The notes: generated by a model from the sequence alone, not told the origin. A stretch of DNA of 7,740 bases from an uncultured Pseudomonadota bacterium (GCA_947165335.1 CAMVAB010000041.1:1-7740), one strand, 5' to 3'; positions 1 through 5,796 are shown, counted from the first letter of the stretch. Translations and numbers: made by a program.

Positions 1-66
1 TGCTGGCATAGATGAAACACATGCCAAAATCAAAGGGAACAAAGATACTTTATATATTTTATTCAT
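1..66 (-). CDS. Secreted protein or lipoprotein, N-terminal fragment (cut by left edge)
   Basis: Reading the minus strand from an ATG at 66, 22 codons stay open to the window edge. The peptide begins MNKIYKVSLFPLILACVSSM: two lysines, then a hydrophobic core, then small residues, which is the layout of an export signal. LILAC around Cys16 is an imperfect lipobox, with Leu where Ala or Ser is usual at -2, so lipoprotein processing is possible. Ordinary signal-peptidase I cleavage near the end of the visible part is equally possible. The ATG lies 10 nt after the stop codon of the barrel gene at 77-1240, with no terminator between them, so the two are probably cotranscribed. The Shine-Dalgarno match is poor (AAAGAG directly against the ATG), which suggests translational coupling to the upstream gene. 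The function cannot be judged from this fragment. Confidence 0.55.
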   Translation of the reverse strand, partial: MNKIYKVSLFPLILACVSSMPA

Positions 67-76
67 CTCTTTGAAC

Positions 77-1240
77 TTAGAATTCCAATCTTAATCTGAC
101 ACCCACATCCAAACTGCTTAATCTGCCGCTTTCACGCCAATTTGTATAATGGAACACGCTGTCATATGGTGCTTCGTATTCGTCACCGGCGCCATCACTT
201 AACCATTCTGTTTGTGATACGACGATAGATCCAGATGTTCTGACTTTACCAAGATTTGCATATCTGACAAAGAAATCGAGTTTTAAACCATCATTCATAG
301 ATGTTGTAATACCGCCTTCGAGTTGGAAAGCCAACTGTTCCGTTGTTCCACCATTATGATACGCATAAACATCAGATATAGCAGTTAATCCACCTGCCTG
401 AACACTGCCTGGGCCAAGCCCGTTCGTTTCATCATAAAAATGGTTATCAAAAACAACATAGTCGGCGATAGTATTTAATGACAAACCAATACCAGCACCA
501 ATATATGGACGCATTGAACCGCCTGCAACATATCCAGTATAAGCGTCAATGTTATAATAAACATTTAACATTGTGGCATTCGCAGTAATTGCACCACCAG
601 ATACACTTGCGTCTGTGAAACCGTCGCCTGTTGATGTTTGAACATTGCTTGCATATGACATTCCCTTGTAACGTAAATACGAGAAATCAACGCGTAAATC
701 GCTGTTTATTGCTGCACCAACAGAAATTTGTAATGGGATAACTGTGTCATTGTCTATATCAGAATCACGGAAAGAACCTGGTGCAAAAAATGCATTATTT
801 TGATCAGAATAATCAGCAGACATTGAACCTTTGATCATTGTGCTGTATCCGGCGGATAAACCGATGTACAAACCACTGTCAGCCAATCTGTCGTAATCAG
901 ATGATTGATAATATTGACGACCAGCATTTGTCGCAGAAGACCCAACACGTGGCAATGCCCCAGTTATACGATTTGGGTTTGTTGCGCCAATACTTGTGGC
1001 CATTGGACGACCATTTGCCGCAGATGCTGCAGCCAACTGTTGTGATGTGACATTTACGCGACCAACCATTTGTGGTTGTTGGTATTTTTGTATGCTAGTA
1101 TTTTGTTGCGGATAACTGTTTATAACATATCCTTGACGTGCCAATTGTTGTGGGTTATATACAGGATAAGCTGCATCTGCCGCAAATGGCAAAGATGACA
1201 TAACCCCTGTCAAAACCGCAAGAAACTTGAATTTTCTCAT
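77..1240 (-). CDS. Outer-membrane beta-barrel protein (OmpA-like/opacity type) with Q/N-rich N-terminal extension
   Basis: This is a 387-residue exported protein. Residues 1-23 form a signal peptide (MRKFKF, hydrophobic core, cleavage predicted at AADA|AY). Residues 24 to about 115 are low complexity, rich in Gln, Asn, Ser and Ala. From about 120 on there are alternating amphipathic segments, for example LYIGLSAGY (124), LRVDFSYLRY (182), TMLNVYYNI (223), PYIGAGIGLSL (245), LAFQLEGGI (303), KLDFFVRYANL (320) and SSLDVGVRLRLEF at the end. That gives about eight strands and a C-terminal Phe, as expected for a BamA-assembled 8-stranded barrel. An in-frame ATG at 1267 was rejected: a TATAAT -10 box overlaps it, whereas the ATG at 1240 is preceded by GAAGGGAAT and starts a proper signal peptide. 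The exact role (surface antigen, adhesin or structural protein) is unknown. The fragment at 1-66 follows in the same transcript. Confidence 0.85.
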   Translation of the reverse strand: MRKFKFLAVLTGVMSSLPFAADAAYPVYNPQQLARQGYVINSYPQQNTSIQKYQQPQMVGRVNVTSQQLAAASAANGRPMATSIGATNPNRITGALPRVGSSATNAGRQYYQSSDYDRLADSGLYIGLSAGYSTMIKGSMSADYSDQNNAFFAPGSFRDSDIDNDTVIPLQISVGAAINSDLRVDFSYLRYKGMSYASNVQTSTGDGFTDASVSGGAITANATMLNVYYNIDAYTGYVAGGSMRPYIGAGIGLSLNTIADYVVFDNHFYDETNGLGPGSVQAGGLTAISDVYAYHNGGTTEQLAFQLEGGITTSMNDGLKLDFFVRYANLGKVRTSGSIVVSQTEWLSDGAGDEYEAPYDSVFHYTNWRESGRLSSLDVGVRLRLEF

Positions 1241-1265
1241 ATTCCCTTCTACTTCCTTTGTGAAC

Positions 1266-1294
1266 ATTATATCATAAAATGGGTTTTAAAAAAA
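1266..1294 (-). promoter_or_regulatory. Candidate promoter of the barrel gene at 77-1240
   Basis: The minus strand carries a perfect TATAAT at 1271-1266, overlapping TATGAT. About 16 nt further upstream is only a T-run (positions 1294-1288), a weak -35 box. Transcription would begin near 1259, leaving a leader of about 18 nt before the ATG at 1240. It lies just downstream of the terminator at 1324-1348, so the gene needs its own promoter. Confidence 0.4.
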
Positions 1295-1323
1295 GCGTTA
1301 AAATAGATTTTATTTAATAAAAA

Positions 1324-1348
1324 TGTACCCGGGGCGACCCCGGGTACA
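1324..1348 (-). terminator. Rho-independent terminator of the barrel gene at 1384-2427
   Basis: A perfect 11-bp inverted repeat, TGTACCCGGGG / CCCCGGGTACA, flanks a 3-nt loop. On the minus strand it is followed by TTTTTATT. It lies about 35 nt after the stop codon of the upstream barrel gene. The stem is very GC-rich against AT-rich surroundings. The plus-strand side has no T-tract, so it acts on minus-strand transcripts. Confidence 0.9.
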
Positions 1349-1383
1349 AATTGTCCAATATAAGTTATTTTTGATTGTAATTT

Positions 1384-2427
1384 TTAGAATCTTGCGTTCA
1401 AACGAACACCCATTTCAATTTTACAATCCGTAGCATTTTGAGACTTTGAATGTGCATCGTCCAATGTGTATTCAAGGAACCCTGCAAATTGAATATCTTC
1501 GTCAAGTTGATATCCTACACTTGTTTTGATTACATATTCATCCCAACCGTCTTTCATGTCTTTGGTTGCTGCTAACAAATTATCAACAAGGGCTTGTTGA
1601 ACAGCTGGTGCCATTGGGTGTACAGCGCTAACATCTGGTAATTTCGTGTGAATACTTTTTACCCCATTATCAGAATGTTCAATATATTCAAAGCCTGCAC
1701 CAAATGACCATTTTGGATTCATTTGATACATTGCATCAAATCCTGCAACTGTTTCATGTGTTGACTTCAAATTAACAGAGATTTCGTTTGGTAATAAGAT
1801 ACCTGTTGTGAAAGGTCCAACTGGAATAGTTGGGTCAATGGCGATTTTATTGTTGTGATTTCCAAATGTTTGCAGATATTCAACGTGGGCAGCCAATGTG
1901 AAATCACCCAATGTTTTACCAAAACGTGTTCCGGCAATTGCGCCCCAACGACCATTTGAATAGTTAGCAAAATCGAATGCTGCTTGGTCGCCATAACGTT
2001 TATAAGTTCCTTTCATTGGTGTAATACCAGATAAATATGCATCAGCGTATAAATCAAGTACGAAAGGATCGTTTTCTGTTAATGCACGGAACATCATACC
2101 GATGCGGCCACGGTGCATACCTTTACGATCGATTTCGCCGTCTTTTGTATAACCAAAATGTCCGTGAACATCTAATCTGTCGGTGATTCCATAGCCAATA
2201 TCACCTGTGAAACGCCATACTGGAAATTCTTCTTGTCCGTTAGAATCTTTCAATTTTGTGGCATCTGTTGTTTCAACAGTTTTATACATTACGGCAGCGC
2301 CGGTTTTTAAATACACTTCACGATTTTTAGGCATGTAAAGTGGATTTTCCATATTTGATGCAGCCAAAGCGCCTGTTGTTACAACAGATGCTGTCGCAAT
2401 CATCAAACATTTCAAAGATTTTTTCAT
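1384..2427 (-). CDS. Outer-membrane beta-barrel protein, function unknown
   Basis: This is a 347-residue exported protein. The signal peptide spans 1-22 (MKKSLKCLMI, hydrophobic core, cleavage at ALA|AS). The mature part is built of amphipathic beta segments: EVYLKTGAAVMY (37), WRFTGDIGYGIT (71), RLDVHGHFGYT (84), HRGRIGMMFRAL (105), FVLDLYADAYL (122), WGAIAGTRFG (161), FTLAAHVEYL (176), ISVNLKSTHETVAGFDAMY (216), WSFGAGFEYIE (240), EYVIKTSVGYQL (297), IQFAGFLEYTL (312) and IEMGVRLNARF at the end. That suggests about 12 strands and a terminal Phe sorting signal. Residues 255-295 look like a long surface loop. Overall it is porin- or channel-like, but no named family is certain. The start was chosen at 2427 rather than the in-frame ATG at 2553 because GGAG lies 6 nt before it and the signal peptide begins there. 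A strong terminator follows the gene. Confidence 0.82.
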   Translation of the reverse strand: MKKSLKCLMIATASVVTTGALAASNMENPLYMPKNREVYLKTGAAVMYKTVETTDATKLKDSNGQEEFPVWRFTGDIGYGITDRLDVHGHFGYTKDGEIDRKGMHRGRIGMMFRALTENDPFVLDLYADAYLSGITPMKGTYKRYGDQAAFDFANYSNGRWGAIAGTRFGKTLGDFTLAAHVEYLQTFGNHNNKIAIDPTIPVGPFTTGILLPNEISVNLKSTHETVAGFDAMYQMNPKWSFGAGFEYIEHSDNGVKSIHTKLPDVSAVHPMAPAVQQALVDNLLAATKDMKDGWDEYVIKTSVGYQLDEDIQFAGFLEYTLDDAHSKSQNATDCKIEMGVRLNARF

Positions 2428-2463
2428 CCATTTCTCCTTTGTTATTCGATGAAACAACCAACC

Positions 2464-2513
2464 CCCATTATTGGCAAGATTGGTGTCATACCCATACCAC
2501 CCATTCTTGGCAA
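2464..2513. repeat. Imperfect direct repeat in the leader of the barrel gene
   Basis: CCCATTATTGGCAA (2464-2477) and CCCATTCTTGGCAA (2500-2513) match at 13 of 14 positions, spaced 36 nt apart. Both lie in the 5' leader of the gene at 1384-2427. They could be a duplicated protein-binding site or part of an RNA structure, or could have arisen by chance. Confidence 0.45.
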
Positions 2514-2541
2514 TAGTATGCTTTGCGGTATAACAGGATGT

Positions 2542-2570
2542 ATTTTGGAACATTATGAGATATAAGTCAA
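2542..2570 (-). promoter_or_regulatory. Weak candidate promoter for the barrel gene at 1384-2427
   Basis: On the minus strand TTGACT (2570-2565) is followed after 17 nt by CAAAAT (2547-2542), a good -35 box with a mediocre -10 box. Transcription would start near 2535 and give a leader of roughly 105-110 nt before the ATG at 2427. Other AT-rich hexamers nearby could serve instead. Confidence 0.3.
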
Positions 2571-2584
2571 AATATAAATTGTCT

Positions 2585-2625
2585 TGACATAGCTCTTGAA
2601 ATATGTCATTTCGATCCTATATATT
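2585..2625 (+). promoter_or_regulatory. Candidate promoter with upstream dyad for the gene at 2669
   Basis: TTGAAA (2596-2601) is followed by TATATA (2618-2623, spacer 16) and the overlapping TATATT (2620-2625, spacer 18). An inverted repeat TGACATA (2585-2591) / TATGTCA (2602-2608) spans the -35 box. A consensus-like TTGACA at 2584-2589 has no -10 box at the right distance, so it is more likely part of the dyad. The start site would be near 2632. Confidence 0.45.
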
Positions 2626-2668
2626 GGCATGAGAGGGGTGAACCATAGAGAAAACAAAGGAGTTCGCC

Positions 2669-3271
2669 ATGATGAATGAGGTTTTAAATTATGTTGATTT
2701 TATAAAATCGCAAAATAGGAACGGTATTTTTTCGCATCCTGATGTTCAACAAAGAATGTTAATGATGATGGGTGAAGAAAAAAATCAAAAACTAGAATTA
2801 TCAAAAGACGAAGAAAAGAAAATAGCTCAAAATTATGCGGTTATGTTTTTTGCACTTGCAACTATGCGCTGGTGTCGTGGCGAAACTTTGGGTGTGGCGC
2901 GTCAAAAAGCGTTGGAACAGATGAACAGTTTCGTAAAAAATAAGACAAATGTTGCTCATCCTATGAATAAATATTTGATAGCGATAAATAACCAATATCA
3001 TCGTTTTGTTTCTCAATTAAATATGACAGATAAAAATTCTGATAAAAAGATAGAAGTTAGTTCAGATTTAGCAGCAAAATTGTCAGAAGAAGCAATAAAG
3101 AAATTCAAGGAAGCTTTGAAGTTGTTAAACGAAATGTATAAAAAATACATGCCAGAGAAAGATATCAAAAAGCAGCCGGCGACTGTCAAATTTGATTTAG
3201 CAAAACAAAATGCACAAAAGATGTTGCAGTATTGGATGTTGAAACAGAAAGAGAGACAACGTGCTGCCTAA
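2669..3271 (+). CDS. Lysine-rich helical protein of unknown function
   Basis: I do not recognise this 200-residue protein. It starts MMNEVLNYVDFIKSQ, with AAAGGAG ending 6 nt before the first ATG, and has no signal peptide. It is rich in Lys, Glu, Gln, Asn and Met. One short hydrophobic patch, AVMFFALATMRW (57-68), is followed by a Cys-Arg-Gly turn. This patch looks too short for a confident membrane helix and is probably a buried core. Residues 134-161 (around EEAIKKFKEALKLLNEMYKK) are a strongly amphipathic helix, and 174-199 is a basic helix ending KQKERQRAA. The overall look is a soluble all-helical protein, possibly binding nucleic acid or another protein. It is a single-gene transcript between its own promoter (around 2596-2625) and the terminator at 3272-3310, divergent from the barrel gene and convergent with the glycyl-tRNA synthetase. 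Confidence 0.75.
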   Translation: MMNEVLNYVDFIKSQNRNGIFSHPDVQQRMLMMMGEEKNQKLELSKDEEKKIAQNYAVMFFALATMRWCRGETLGVARQKALEQMNSFVKNKTNVAHPMNKYLIAINNQYHRFVSQLNMTDKNSDKKIEVSSDLAAKLSEEAIKKFKEALKLLNEMYKKYMPEKDIKKQPATVKFDLAKQNAQKMLQYWMLKQKERQRAA

Positions 3272-3310
3272 AATAAACAAAAACCGCCATTTTGGCGGTT
3301 TTTGTTTATT
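3272..3310. terminator. Bidirectional Rho-independent terminator
   Basis: A perfect 17-bp inverted repeat (arms 3272-3288 and 3294-3310) surrounds a 5-nt loop. The core is AAAAACCGCC / GGCGGTTTTT, giving a GC stem followed by a T-run on both strands. It begins directly after the stop codon of the plus-strand gene. Its right arm contains the stop codon of the minus-strand glycyl-tRNA synthetase (3308-3306). It therefore serves both convergent genes. Confidence 0.9.
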
Positions 3311-4667
3311 GGTTTATGATTTCGAGGACTCGCTTTACGACGTCTTCTGATTTTATTCTTATCTGTTCCATTGAATCGCGATGACGTAATGTTACAGTGC
3401 CATCTTCCAAAGTTTGATGGTCAACTGTGATACAAACTGGAGTTCCAATTTCATCATGACGGCGGTAATTTTTACCGATGTTCCCAGAATTTTCAAGTTC
3501 AATTTTACCAATGCCAAGCTTTCTTAAATCGTCAACGATTTTATTTGATAAATCAACAATTTCAGGGACATTGCGAACCAATGGTATAACAGCGGCCTTG
3601 ACAGGTGCAAGCCATGGTTTTAATTTCAAAACAACACGTGATTTGCCGTCGCCCAAATCTTCTTCATTATACGCTTCTATCATAACTGCCAACATGGCAC
3701 GGTTTACACCCATAGCTGTTTCAATTACATATGGAATAAAGTTTTCGCCAGTTTGAGCATCGCTGTAGGACAATTTGGTTGTGGAATCTGTGTTTTCCAT
3801 AACGTTTGCTGCCAATTTGAATTCTTTTTGACCCTTGGTATGTGATCCCAGGTCGAAATCTTGGCGGTTATGAACACCTTCGACTTCGTCAAAGCCATCA
3901 GGAAATGCGTATTCAATATCAACGGCTGCTTTTGCATAGTGCGCCAATTTTACATGTGGCAAGAAACGCAGTTTTTCGGATGGGATTCCCAGAACATTTG
4001 TCCACCAAGCCAAACGGGTCGCTTTCCAATATTCAAAATATTTTTCGTCGTCACTTGGGTTCACAAAATATTGCATTTCAGCTTGTTCAAATTCACGCAT
4101 ACGGAATACGAAACCACGTGGTGAAATTTCATTACGGAAAGCTTTCCCAATTTGAGCAATTCCAAATGGTAATTTATGTGGTTTTGAATCCAAAACATTT
4201 TTGAAATTTACGTATGTTGTAGTTGCAGTTTCTGGACGCAAATATGCGTTGATTGCACCGTCAGCCATTGCACCAATAGACAACCCCATCATCAATTGAT
4301 ATGCGCGTGGTTCAGTAATATCGGTACTGCCACAATTATCGCATTTCGTTGGATCTTTCATTTTATCCTGACGCATGCGGGCACCGCATTTTTTACATTC
4401 AACAAGTGGATCTGAAAAACTTCCTTCGTGGCCAGAATATTTCCACATTAAACGATTTGATATAAGGGCGGCATCCAATCCTTCGATATCATTTCTTGAA
4501 TAAATCATGGAATTCCACCAAGCGTTACGGATATTGCGCATCAGCTCAACACCGTATGGACCGTAATCATAGGCACCACCAAGGCCACCATAGATTTCAG
4601 AACCTGTGAAAATAAAACCACGTCTTTTGCAAAGTGCGACTATATCATTTACTGATTTTGCTGGCAT
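3306..4667 (-). CDS. glyQS: Glycine--tRNA ligase, single-chain alpha2 type
   Basis: This cytosolic class II aminoacyl-tRNA synthetase charges tRNA-Gly with glycine using ATP. At 453 residues it has the usual length of the homodimeric bacterial form. The N-terminal hallmark is RRGFIFTGSEIYGGLGGAYD (15-34). A Cys4 zinc site follows (C91, C94, C109, C112). Further hallmarks are a RPETA loop (144-148), motif 2 with FRNEISPRGF (177-186), FPDGFDEVEGVHNRQDFDL (255-273) and motif 3 with GVNRAMLAVMIEAY (320-333; R323). The anticodon-binding domain covers about 347-453 and includes KPWLAPVKAAVIPLVRN and GTPVCITVDHQTLEDGTVTL. The ATG at 4667 is preceded by AGGGG about 7 nt away. Many databases call the gene glyS. 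Most characterised alphaproteobacteria use the unrelated tetrameric GlyQ/GlyS enzyme, so this type is notable. RPETATTTY replaces the common RPETAQGIF. Confidence 0.96.
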   Translation of the reverse strand: MPAKSVNDIVALCKRRGFIFTGSEIYGGLGGAYDYGPYGVELMRNIRNAWWNSMIYSRNDIEGLDAALISNRLMWKYSGHEGSFSDPLVECKKCGARMRQDKMKDPTKCDNCGSTDITEPRAYQLMMGLSIGAMADGAINAYLRPETATTTYVNFKNVLDSKPHKLPFGIAQIGKAFRNEISPRGFVFRMREFEQAEMQYFVNPSDDEKYFEYWKATRLAWWTNVLGIPSEKLRFLPHVKLAHYAKAAVDIEYAFPDGFDEVEGVHNRQDFDLGSHTKGQKEFKLAANVMENTDSTTKLSYSDAQTGENFIPYVIETAMGVNRAMLAVMIEAYNEEDLGDGKSRVVLKLKPWLAPVKAAVIPLVRNVPEIVDLSNKIVDDLRKLGIGKIELENSGNIGKNYRRHDEIGTPVCITVDHQTLEDGTVTLRHRDSMEQIRIKSEDVVKRVLEIINQ

Positions 4668-4701
4668 TTTAAACCCCTGTAATATTAATTAATCTGCCGA
4701 T

Positions 4702-4729
4702 ATTCTAGAACTTTTTTATATGTTTGCAA
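4702..4729 (-). promoter_or_regulatory. Candidate promoter for the glycyl-tRNA synthetase gene
   Basis: On the minus strand TTGCAA (4729-4724) is followed after 16 nt by TAGAAT (4707-4702). It lies in the 63-nt gap between the ferredoxin stop codon and the synthetase ATG, and no terminator is visible in that gap. The gene could therefore be transcribed both from here and by read-through from the BI-1/ferredoxin unit. Confidence 0.4.
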
Positions 4730-4730
4730 C

Positions 4731-4910
4731 TTATAAATCAGGTTCGATTGCGTTTACTGGGCAAACAGCAGCACAAGTGCCACACCCCATGCATTTTGAT
4801 TTATCGATTTTGCATTTACCACCTTCACCTTCAACAACAGCCATCGCAGGACATACGCCCATACATGTATGACAACCAATACATTTATTTTGATCTATTT
4901 TATAAGCCAT
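4731..4910 (-). CDS. 2[4Fe-4S] ferredoxin, 59 residues
   Basis: This is a small soluble electron carrier of the bacterial/clostridial ferredoxin type. It begins MAYKIDQNKC and contains two complete cluster motifs of the form CxxCxxCxxxCP: C10-C13-C16-C20-P21 (CIGCHTCMGVCP) and C40-C43-C46-C50-P51 (CMGCGTCAAVCP). By the usual pattern, the first three Cys of one motif plus the last Cys of the other hold each cubane. An extra Cys33 lies between the motifs. It ends NAIEPDL and then TAA. AAGGA lies about 8 nt before the ATG. The gene starts 19 nt after the stop codon of the BI-1 gene on the same strand, so it is probably cotranscribed with it. The redox partner cannot be told from the neighbours. 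Confidence 0.93.
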   Translation of the reverse strand: MAYKIDQNKCIGCHTCMGVCPAMAVVEGEGGKCKIDKSKCMGCGTCAAVCPVNAIEPDL

Positions 4911-4929
4911 TTTGTTTTCCTTTTTGTTG

Positions 4930-5631
4930 TTAATCTCTGTTGTTTAATAGGCCAAGTATATATTCAAACATTGCTACGAAAGAAATATACATGTGCAATG
5001 CGCCAAGTACTGCTAATTGGTCTTTCTGTTCGCCGTTACCAATTGCATAGTAGGCGTTTTTCAATGTTTGCATGTCGTATGCTGCGAACAGGGCAAAAAC
5101 TAAAACACCGATTAAACATACAATTTGATTGAATATGACGCCCAAAGGGCCTGTGAATATAGATACAATTCCGACCAAGATTAAACCAATCATACCAATG
5201 AACAAAAATGTCCCAAGGAAAGATAAATCTTTGACGGTTTTATATCCGAACATTGCCATGCAACCGAACATCACCACCGCCAGTACCAGCGCCATCAATA
5301 TCGATAATGGACTTGATACCAAAATCATAGGCGTTAATGCGATACCCATCAAAACAGAATATAAAAATAACAGCCATTTCGCAGTAGTTGGTTTCATAGA
5401 AAATGCGCGTACCTGGGCCCAAATGGATAGTCCCAAACCACCAAAAGCAATAATATAATATGTTGCGGATAAACCACCGTTATGAATCAAAGATGTCCAA
5501 GCACCACTAATTAACATAATGAAAGTTGTCAAAGCAGTAACCCCAACGGCGCCAGTCATTAAACCAAATATGCGTTTCAAATATGATTCTATTCCGCCAC
5601 CGATTTTAGAAATAGATTTTTTTACTACCAT
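4930..5631 (-). CDS. Bax inhibitor-1/YccA family inner-membrane protein
   Basis: This 233-residue polytopic protein has a cytosolic N-terminus carrying basic residues (MVVKKSISKIGGGIESYLKR) and about seven hydrophobic helices from residue 21 to 229. It carries the family's C-terminal signature: FAAYDMQTLKNAYY (182-195), then a hydrophilic loop, then GALHMYISFVAMFEYILGLL (210-229). Family members are linked to calcium leak (Bacillus YetJ) or to membrane-protein quality control through FtsH (E. coli YccA); which applies here is not visible. Asp186 matches the first conserved pH-sensing aspartate. The position that is normally the second one (YLDF in many members) is Ser217 in YISF, as in some YccA-like members. 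AGGAG lies 8 nt before the ATG. The gene heads a minus-strand unit with the ferredoxin 19 nt downstream. Confidence 0.92.
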   Translation of the reverse strand: MVVKKSISKIGGGIESYLKRIFGLMTGAVGVTALTTFIMLISGAWTSLIHNGGLSATYYIIAFGGLGLSIWAQVRAFSMKPTTAKWLLFLYSVLMGIALTPMILVSSPLSILMALVLAVVMFGCMAMFGYKTVKDLSFLGTFLFIGMIGLILVGIVSIFTGPLGVIFNQIVCLIGVLVFALFAAYDMQTLKNAYYAIGNGEQKDQLAVLGALHMYISFVAMFEYILGLLNNRD

Positions 5632-5663
5632 TTTTTTTTCTCCTATGTGTTTTGTATAGTCAA

Positions 5664-5692
5664 AATATAATATACGATGGGTAAGAATTCAA
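5664..5692 (-). promoter_or_regulatory. Promoter of the BI-1/ferredoxin unit
   Basis: On the minus strand TTGAAT (5692-5687) is followed after exactly 17 nt by TATATT (5669-5664). A second, overlapping TATATT lies at 5674-5669. The start site would be near 5657, which gives a short leader containing AGGAG before the ATG at 5631. Confidence 0.6.
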
Positions 5693-5736
5693 GAGATAAC
5701 AAAAGGCTAGATTGAAATAATTTTTTAACAAAACAC

Positions 5737-5765
5737 TTGACAAATGTATTTTTGTCAATTATATT
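5737..5765 (+). promoter_or_regulatory. Near-consensus sigma70 promoter for the small-gene pair
   Basis: TTGACA (5737-5742), a 17-nt spacer and TATATT (5760-5765) make the best sigma70-type promoter in the window. The start site would be near 5772, about 25 nt before the ATG at 5797. A TTG at 5737 opens a longer reading frame, but it is the -35 box itself and so is not a translation start. Confidence 0.8.
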
Positions 5766-5777
5766 GATGCATATCAA
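5737..5777. promoter_or_regulatory. Candidate operators: two inverted repeats over the promoter
   Basis: The first dyad is TTGACAAA (5737-5744) / TTTGTCAA (5751-5758), perfect 8-bp arms with a 6-nt spacer. It covers the -35 box and ends just before the -10 box. The second is TTGAT (5764-5768) / ATCAA (5773-5777) with a 4-nt spacer, lying over the predicted start site. A repressor bound at either would block transcription. The regulator is unknown. Confidence 0.5.
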
Positions 5778-5796
5778 AGCAAAAAAGAGGTTTGTT

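Noticed and set aside
838..1050. Plus-strand open frame antisense to the first barrel gene
   Set aside because: Cys/His/Gln-rich product without family features or a good ribosome site; it mirrors the real gene on the other strand.
1241..1267. Upstream in-frame ATG at 1267 for the first barrel gene
   Set aside because: It overlaps a TATAAT promoter box and would put a charged stretch (MFTKEVEGN) before the signal peptide; the ATG at 1240 has a ribosome site and a proper signal peptide.
1324..1348. GC-rich palindrome as a mobile-element end or integration site
   Set aside because: It sits right after a stop codon and is followed by a T-run, which is fully explained by a terminator; there is no second copy or transposase.
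2428..2553. Upstream in-frame ATG at 2553 for the second barrel gene
   Set aside because: The 42 extra residues do not look like an export signal, and the ATG at 2427 has GGAG at 6 nt and a typical signal peptide.
3842..4204. 120-codon plus-strand open frame inside the glycyl-tRNA synthetase gene
   Set aside because: It lies wholly opposite strongly conserved synthetase motifs, and the product has no recognisable features.
4724..5132. Plus-strand open frames across the ferredoxin and the end of the BI-1 gene
   Set aside because: They are antisense shadows; the minus-strand ferredoxin with two complete cluster motifs is clearly the real gene.
5129..5458. 109-codon plus-strand open frame opposite the BI-1 gene
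   Set aside because: It is a shadow of a transmembrane-coding region on the minus strand and has no supporting start signal.
5737..5796. TTG start extending the 84-residue protein upstream
   Set aside because: The TTG is the first base triplet of the -35 box, and the extension would cover the whole promoter and start site.
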